A DNA stretch of 64,000 nt, taken from positions 1 to 64,000 of the forward strand of contig JBAGJY010000004.1 in NCBI GenBank assembly GCA_037034305.1, in the 5' to 3' direction. Of this stretch, positions 59,663-64,000 are shown piece after piece. The notes under the pieces were generated by a model. The model did no database searches and was not told the origin of the DNA. It worked only from the letters and a program-made list of their open reading frames with translations. The translations under genes and the position numbers were made by a program. Numbering within the stretch: position 1 is the stretch's first letter; each line of letters starts with the position of its first letter. The DNA comes from Streptantibioticus_A sp037034305. GTDB lineage: Bacteria; Actinomycetota; Actinomycetes; Streptomycetales; Streptomycetaceae.

Positions 59663-62260
59663 TCAGCCGCGCGCGGCGCCCGCCGCACGGTCCGCCGCCT
59701 GCGCCCGCAGCGCCCGCTCCACGCCCGCCCGGGACTCCACCACCAGCCGCCGCAGCGCGGCGTTCGGCTCGGCCGAGTCCAGCCAGGCGTCGGTGGCGTC
59801 CAGCGTCTCCTGGGAGACCTGGAGCGTCGGGTACAGGCCGATGACGATCTGCTGCGCCATCTCGTGCGAGCGGGTCCCCCAGACGCCCTTGACCGCCGCG
59901 AAGTACTTCTCGGTGTACGGCGCCAGCAGTTCCCGCTGGTCGGTCTGGACGAAGCCGCCGATCACCGCCTCCTGCACCGCGTTCGGCAGTTTGTCCGACT
60001 CGACGACCGACTCCCATGCCGCGGCCTTGGCCTGCGCCGTCGGCCGGGCCGCCCGGGCGGTGGCCGCGTGCCGCTCGCCCGCCGCGGTGGCGTCCCTGGC
60101 CAGCTCGGCGTCGATGGCCGCCGCGTCCGCCCTGCCGGTGGCCGCCAGCCGCTCCAGCAGCGCCCAGCGCAGCTCGTCGTCCACCACCAGGCCGTCGACC
60201 ACCTGCGAGCCGTCCAGCAGCCCGGCCAGCAGGTCGAGCTGTTCGTCGGTGCGCGCGGTGGCCGCGAACGCCCGCGCCCAGGCCAGCTGGTGGTCACTGC
60301 CCGGCGCCGCCGCCCGCAACTGCTCCAAGGTGGCCTCGGTCCAGCGGGCCAGGCCCGTCGGGCGCCACTCGGGGTCGGCGTACAGGTCGAGGGCCAGCTT
60401 GACCTGCCGGTGCAGCGACTGCACCACGCCGATGTCGGTCTCCGCGGCGGCGCCCCGCAGCACCAGCTCCAGGTAGTCGCGGGTGGGCAGCTCCCCGTCG
60501 CGGGTCATGTCCCATGCCGACGCCCAGCTCAGCGCGCGCGGCAGCGACTCGGCGAAGTCCGAGATGTGCCGGGTGACCACGGCCAGCGAGTCCGGGTCCA
60601 GCCGCACCTTTGCGTACGACAGGTCGTCGTCGTTGAGCAGGACGACCGCCGGGCGGTGCCGGCCCACCAGTTGCGGCACCTCGGTCAGCTCACCGGTGAC
60701 GTCCAGCTCGACCCGGTCGGTGCGCACCAGCTTGCCGTCCCGCATCTCGTAGACGCCGATCGCGACGCGGTGCGGGCGCAGCACGGGCTCGCCCTTGGCG
60801 CCCTGGGGCAGCGCCGGGGCCTCCTGCTTGATATGGAACGCGGCGATCCGGTCGTGTGCGTCCAACTCGATCTGCGGGCGCAGGACGTTGATCCCGGCGG
60901 TCTCCAGCCACGCCTTCGACCAGGCCTTCAGATCCCGGCCGCTGGTCTCCTCCAGCGCGCCCAGCAGGTCGGTCAGCCGGGTGTTGCTCCAGGCGTGCCG
61001 CTTGAAGTACCGCTGCACGCCCTGGAAGAACTCGTCCATCCCCACATAGGCCACCAACTGCTTGAGCACGCTGGCGCCCTTGGCGTAGGTGATGCCGTCG
61101 AAGTTGACCAGGACGTCGTCCAGGTCACGGATCTCCGCCATGATCGGGTGGGTGGACGGCAGCTGGTCCTGCCGGTACGCCCAGGTCTTCATCGAGTTGG
61201 CGAACGTCGTCCAGGCCTGCGGCCAGCGGCTGTTCGGCGCGTACGCCTGGCAGGCGATCGAGGTGTAGGTGGCGAACGACTCGTTCAGCCACAGGTCGTT
61301 CCACCACTCCATGGTGACCAGGTCGCCGAACCACATGTGCGCCAGCTCGTGCAGGATCGTCTCGGCCCGGCTCTCGTACGCCGCGTCCGTCACCTTCGAG
61401 CGGAAGACGTACTGGTCGCGGATGGTCACCGCGCCCGCGTTCTCCATCGCGCCCGCGTTGAACTCCGGCACGAACAGCTGGTCGTACTTGGCGAACGGGT
61501 ACGGGAAGTCGAACTTCTCCTGGAACCAGTCGAAGCCCTGCCGGGTGACCTCGAAGATCGCGTCCGCGTCGAGGTGCTCGGCGAGCGACGGACGGCAGTA
61601 GACGCCCAGCGGCACACTGCGCCCCGCTCCCTCCCACGTGCTGTGCACACTGTGGTACGGGCCCACGATCAGCGCGGTGATGTACGAGGAGATGCGCGGC
61701 GTCGCCTCGAAGACGTGCTGGACGGTGTCGCTGTCCGGCTCGGTCGCGGTGGCCCGCACCGGCGCGTTGCTGATCACCTCCCAGCCCTTGGGCGCGGTGA
61801 CGGTGAAGGAGAACGTCGCCTTCAGGTCCGGCTGCTCGAAGTTGGCGAACACCCGGCGGGCGTCCGGCACCTCGAACTGGGTGTACAGGTAGGCCTGCTG
61901 GTCGACGGGGTCGACGAAGCGGTGCAGGCCCTCACCGGTGTTGGTGTACGCGCAGTCGGCGACGACCTTCAGCTCGTTGCGCCCGGCGGCGAGCCGCGGC
62001 AGTGCGATCCGGCTGTTCTGGAAGACCTCGGCCGGAACCAGTTCCCTGCCGTTGAGCACGACCTGGTGCACGGTCGGCGCGATCAGGTCGATGAACGAGT
62101 CCGCGCCGTCCTCGGCGGAGTCGAAGCGCACGACGGTCTCCGACCGGAACGTGCCTCCCTCCTGTGCCCCGCTGAGGTTCAAGTCGATCTCGTAGGAGTC
62201 GACAGTGATCAGACGCGCCCGCTGCTGCGCCTCTTCGCGGGTGAGGTTGGTACCCGGCAC
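59663..62260 (-). CDS. pepN: Aminopeptidase N
   Basis: An 865-residue M1 zinc aminopeptidase that removes N-terminal residues from peptides. The exopeptidase motif GAMEN lies at 270-274 and the zinc site HELAH at 304-308, with the third ligand Glu327 in LWLNESFATY. The C-terminal ERAP1-like helical domain is complete, ending VVESRAGVERALRAQAAD. GTG 62260 has GAGGGAG about six bases upstream and gives the conserved VPGTNLTREEA start. A second pepN C-terminus lies 1.5 kb further on the same strand. Confidence 0.95.
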   Translation of the reverse strand: MPGTNLTREEAQQRARLITVDSYEIDLNLSGAQEGGTFRSETVVRFDSAEDGADSFIDLIAPTVHQVVLNGRELVPAEVFQNSRIALPRLAAGRNELKVVADCAYTNTGEGLHRFVDPVDQQAYLYTQFEVPDARRVFANFEQPDLKATFSFTVTAPKGWEVISNAPVRATATEPDSDTVQHVFEATPRISSYITALIVGPYHSVHSTWEGAGRSVPLGVYCRPSLAEHLDADAIFEVTRQGFDWFQEKFDFPYPFAKYDQLFVPEFNAGAMENAGAVTIRDQYVFRSKVTDAAYESRAETILHELAHMWFGDLVTMEWWNDLWLNESFATYTSIACQAYAPNSRWPQAWTTFANSMKTWAYRQDQLPSTHPIMAEIRDLDDVLVNFDGITYAKGASVLKQLVAYVGMDEFFQGVQRYFKRHAWSNTRLTDLLGALEETSGRDLKAWSKAWLETAGINVLRPQIELDAHDRIAAFHIKQEAPALPQGAKGEPVLRPHRVAIGVYEMRDGKLVRTDRVELDVTGELTEVPQLVGRHRPAVVLLNDDDLSYAKVRLDPDSLAVVTRHISDFAESLPRALSWASAWDMTRDGELPTRDYLELVLRGAAAETDIGVVQSLHRQVKLALDLYADPEWRPTGLARWTEATLEQLRAAAPGSDHQLAWARAFAATARTDEQLDLLAGLLDGSQVVDGLVVDDELRWALLERLAATGRADAAAIDAELARDATAAGERHAATARAARPTAQAKAAAWESVVESDKLPNAVQEAVIGGFVQTDQRELLAPYTEKYFAAVKGVWGTRSHEMAQQIVIGLYPTLQVSQETLDATDAWLDSAEPNAALRRLVVESRAGVERALRAQAADRAAGAARG

Positions 62261-62345
62261 GTGAGCTCCCTCTGGTGCGATGTGCGGCCTGGTAGGACTT
62301 GACGCCATCCTGCCACGGGCGGGTGACCCGCACCGCGCGGCGTGA

Positions 62346-63353
62346 TCAGCGCGGCAGCACCGCCACATAGGCGTGCGGACCGCGGTCGTCGGCGCCCAGC
62401 AGGGCGGTCCTGACCACTGCCGCCTGCTGCTCCAGGGACTCACGCAGCTTCTTGGGGGTCGTGATGATCACGTCGATGCCCAACTGCTCCAGGTGCTCGC
62501 GGGCGCGGGCGTGCTGTCGCCACAGTGTGTCGTCGTCATGCCGGGGCGCCCTGGCGTCCAGCTCCAGGGCGACGGCGTGGTCCGGCCAGTACGCGTCCAC
62601 GCTGCCCAGGTGCGGGCCGCCGGGCAGCCGCAGGTCGACGTTCCACAGTGGGTCGGGCAGGCCGTAGTGGCGGACCATCTCGTACAGCCGGCCCTCCGCG
62701 ATGGCCCGGCCCTCGGCGAGCAGTGCGTCGACGGCGCGCTCCACGTGCGGGCGGGAGAGCAGCCGGGCGTTGTTCAACTCCCGTACGACCGAGGCGGATT
62801 CGCAGTCTCCGGTGCGTACCGACTCGGTGAGCACGGCGCGGACCGCCTCGGGGTCGCCGAGTGAGGCGACGGCGTCGGCGACCGCCCTGGGCACCGGGGC
62901 GCACGGCAGCCCGAGGATCGACACCGGCCGGGGCAGGGAGTTGGCGCGGCGGATGCGGATGTCGCCGACGGCGCGCAGTCGGCGTTGGCGGGGGATGAGG
63001 ATGTCGACGCGGTCCAGGGCGCACAGCGGGGGGACGGTGCGGAAGCCGTGCAGGGCCAGGGCGGCCAGGCCGGTGACCATCGCCTGGGTGGCTCGGCTGT
63101 CCAGGCCGCAGGACGGTTGCCCGGCGTACAGCAGGGCGGCGTGCAGGCGTTCCTCGCCGGTGGCGGGGCCGGGGTGCAGCAGGAACACGCCGGGCAGCAG
63201 TTGTTGCCAGGAGCCGCCCGGTCGGCACCGGTTGGCGAGCACGCTCGCCGGTACGCCGTGGGCGCGCAGTTCGCGTGCGGTCATCACGCGGCGCTGGGTG
63301 CGTTCGAGGTGGACGAGGTGCCGGGGGCCCAGGGGGGTGGTGTCGTGGCTCAT
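62346..63353 (-). CDS. AbiEi-antitoxin-like / DUF559 protein
   Basis: A 335-residue protein typical of actinobacteria. The N-terminal winged-helix-like part (about 14-60: LERTQRRVMTARELRAHGVP, then SVLANRCRPGGSWQQLLPGVF) resembles AbiEi antitoxins. The C-terminal ~100 residues resemble the DUF559/VSR-type nuclease fold (LGSVDAYWPDHAVALELDAR, HDDDTLWRQHARAREHLEQLGIDVIITTPKKLRE), with acidic residues in the right places. No AbiEii toxin gene is adjacent, so a classical toxin-antitoxin role is unsupported. It lies between two pepN genes. Confidence 0.75.
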   Translation of the reverse strand: MSHDTTPLGPRHLVHLERTQRRVMTARELRAHGVPASVLANRCRPGGSWQQLLPGVFLLHPGPATGEERLHAALLYAGQPSCGLDSRATQAMVTGLAALALHGFRTVPPLCALDRVDILIPRQRRLRAVGDIRIRRANSLPRPVSILGLPCAPVPRAVADAVASLGDPEAVRAVLTESVRTGDCESASVVRELNNARLLSRPHVERAVDALLAEGRAIAEGRLYEMVRHYGLPDPLWNVDLRLPGGPHLGSVDAYWPDHAVALELDARAPRHDDDTLWRQHARAREHLEQLGIDVIITTPKKLRESLEQQAAVVRTALLGADDRGPHAYVAVLPR

Positions 63354-63382
63354 GCCCACCGAATTCCCGTGTGCGGTACGGA

Positions 63383-63412
63383 ACTTAACCCCTGTTACAC
63401 GGCCGTCGACAA
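63383..63412 (-). promoter_or_regulatory. Candidate promoter of the AbiEi-like gene
   Basis: On the minus strand TTGTCG and TTAAGT are separated by 18 bases, about 30 bases before the ATG at 63353. The match to sigma-HrdB-type promoters is moderate. Confidence 0.4.
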
Positions 63413-63507
63413 ATCGGGACACGGTGGGGCTAAAGTATCCATGTTCGACGTCCGGGTTTGTGTTCCCACGTTTTCTTCCCACGTTTTCTTCCCACCCACC
63501 CGCCCTT

Positions 63508-63551
63508 CAGGGGCTCCGCCCCTGCACCCCGGCCGGGGGCTCCGCCCCCGG
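63508..63551. terminator. Two successive GC hairpins
   Basis: CAGGGGC-TCC-GCCCCTG (63508-63524) and CCGGGGGC-TCC-GCCCCCGG (63533-63551). Such tandem GGGGC-TCC-GCCCC hairpins are common Streptomyces intergenic elements and may act as terminators. Confidence 0.55.
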
Positions 63552-63676
63552 ACCCCGCCAGGGGCTGCGCCACCAGACGCCTCGGGGGCCGCGTCCCCAA
63601 CTCCCCTTCGGTTTCAGGGGCGCTGGGCACATTCTTTCCGCCGTGGGGGCGCGCAACCCCCGCGGCGGGGTCGGAT

Positions 63677-63711
63677 GAAGGGGCGCGGGGAACTGCGCGA
63701 CCAGCCACAAC
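63677..63711 (-). repeat. Interspersed 35-bp repeat, copy 3 (inverted)
   Basis: The reverse complement matches 28873-28907 at 33 of 35 bases (GGCTGGTCGCGCAGTTCCCC core). It lies 47 bases downstream of the second pepN. Confidence 0.75.
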
Positions 63712-63757
63712 GGTGCCGCGGATGACCGACGGCGCGTCGCCGCGGCCAACGGAGGGG

Positions 63758-64000
63758 CTAACCCCGGCCGGAGGCCGCCTGTGCGTGGAGGGCGCGGGTC
63801 AGGTCGGCGTGGGACTCCTGGATGAGGCGGCGCAGGGCGGGGGCCGCGTTCGGATGGGTGGTCAGCCAGGCGGCCGTTGTGTCGGCCGTCTGGCTGGTGG
63901 CCTGGAGCATGGGGTACAGGCCGCGGACGATGGACATGCCGATCTCGATCGAGCGCTCGGCCCACACCTGTTCCAGCACGGTGAAGTACTTCTCCGCGTA
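63758..64000 (-). CDS. pepN: Second aminopeptidase N, C-terminal fragment at the window edge
   Basis: The last 80 codons of a gene that enters from the right edge. The translation YAEKYFTVLEQVWAERSIEI, then GLYPMLQATSQ and RRLIQESHADLTRALHAQA, lines up with the C-terminus of the pepN at 59663 (YTEKYFAAVKGVW, GLYPTLQVSQ, RRLVVESRAGVERALRAQA). The catalytic part is outside the window. A paralogous M1 peptidase gene is therefore likely. Confidence 0.85.
   Translation of the reverse strand, partial: YAEKYFTVLEQVWAERSIEIGMSIVRGLYPMLQATSQTADTTAAWLTTHPNAAPALRRLIQESHADLTRALHAQAASGRG

Larger units (their letters stand above)
63413..63757. other. Intergenic region with hairpins and repeats
   Basis: A GC-rich gap between the second pepN and the AbiEi-like gene. 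It holds a short duplicated CACGTTTTCTTCC (about 63466-63492), two successive hairpins (63508-63524 and 63533-63551) and one interspersed repeat copy (63677-63711). No gene is seen. Confidence 0.5.

Noticed and set aside
59639..62302. A very long open frame on the plus strand antisense to pepN
   Set aside because: The opposite strand encodes a complete aminopeptidase with all catalytic motifs. Long antisense frames are expected at this GC content, and the translation is repetitive and family-less.
63508..63551. Successive hairpins as a CRISPR array
   Set aside because: The units differ in length and sequence, have no spacers and match common GC terminator-like hairpins.

Overview
The window looks like chromosomal DNA of a Streptomyces-type actinomycete. 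It is very GC-rich, uses many GTG and some TTG starts, and carries a probable dynA-dynB pair, an ssbB-type SSB, a LAETG sortase substrate, a glnX-glnH-pknG cluster and a csnR-K type amino-sugar operon. From memory, the gene order from about 17 kb onward resembles the S. coelicolor SCO264x-SCO268x region; I could not check this.

Region 1 (1-16.9 kb) is the right part of an integrative and conjugative element whose left end lies outside the window. A leftward operon, mostly joined by 4-base or 1-base overlaps, encodes a VirB2-like pilin, a VirB6-like polytopic protein, a PrgI/VirB3-like protein, VirB4 and VirD4/TraG ATPases, a replication-relaxation protein, a lytic transglycosylase/NlpC-P60 enzyme and an SpdB/DUF2637-like membrane protein. 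A winged-helix regulator runs off the left edge. A sigma/HTH-like regulator is transcribed towards the operon. A rightward module carries a degenerate methyltransferase-like protein, a DNA methyltransferase, a small protein and a large serine recombinase. The recombinase reading frame ends inside a tRNA-Arg(UCU) gene, so the element sits in the 3' end of that tRNA. No relaxase is visible.

Region 2 (17.3-23.1 kb) holds a dynA-dynB-like pair, an SSB gene with a perfect DnaA box upstream, and a TQXA/LAETG surface protein followed by a strong terminator. Region 3 (23.2-26.0 kb) is a decayed island between two 82-bp near-identical direct repeats just upstream of ettA. It contains a twice-frameshifted tyrosine integrase remnant, two small secreted proteins and another frameshifted small gene.

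Region 4 (26-41 kb) has ettA, a thioesterase, a globin and a PIMT-like methyltransferase. It then has a leftward signalling cluster: GlnX-like sensor, GlnH-like binding protein, coiled-coil protein, PknG kinase, PP2C phosphatase, VWA protein and FHA protein. Region 5 (41-48 kb) is the csnR-csnE-csnF-csnG-csnH-csnK operon for chitosan-oligosaccharide uptake and catabolism, with a 15-bp palindromic candidate CsnR operator upstream.

Region 6 (48-64 kb) contains an MscS channel, an HNH endonuclease, small toxin-like and DUF397-like genes, a large secreted GH84 enzyme, an amidase, malQ with a coupled micro-gene, a small membrane protein, pepN, an AbiEi/DUF559-like protein and the C-terminus of a second pepN. 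Gaps contain Streptomyces-type interspersed repeats and GC-rich hairpins.
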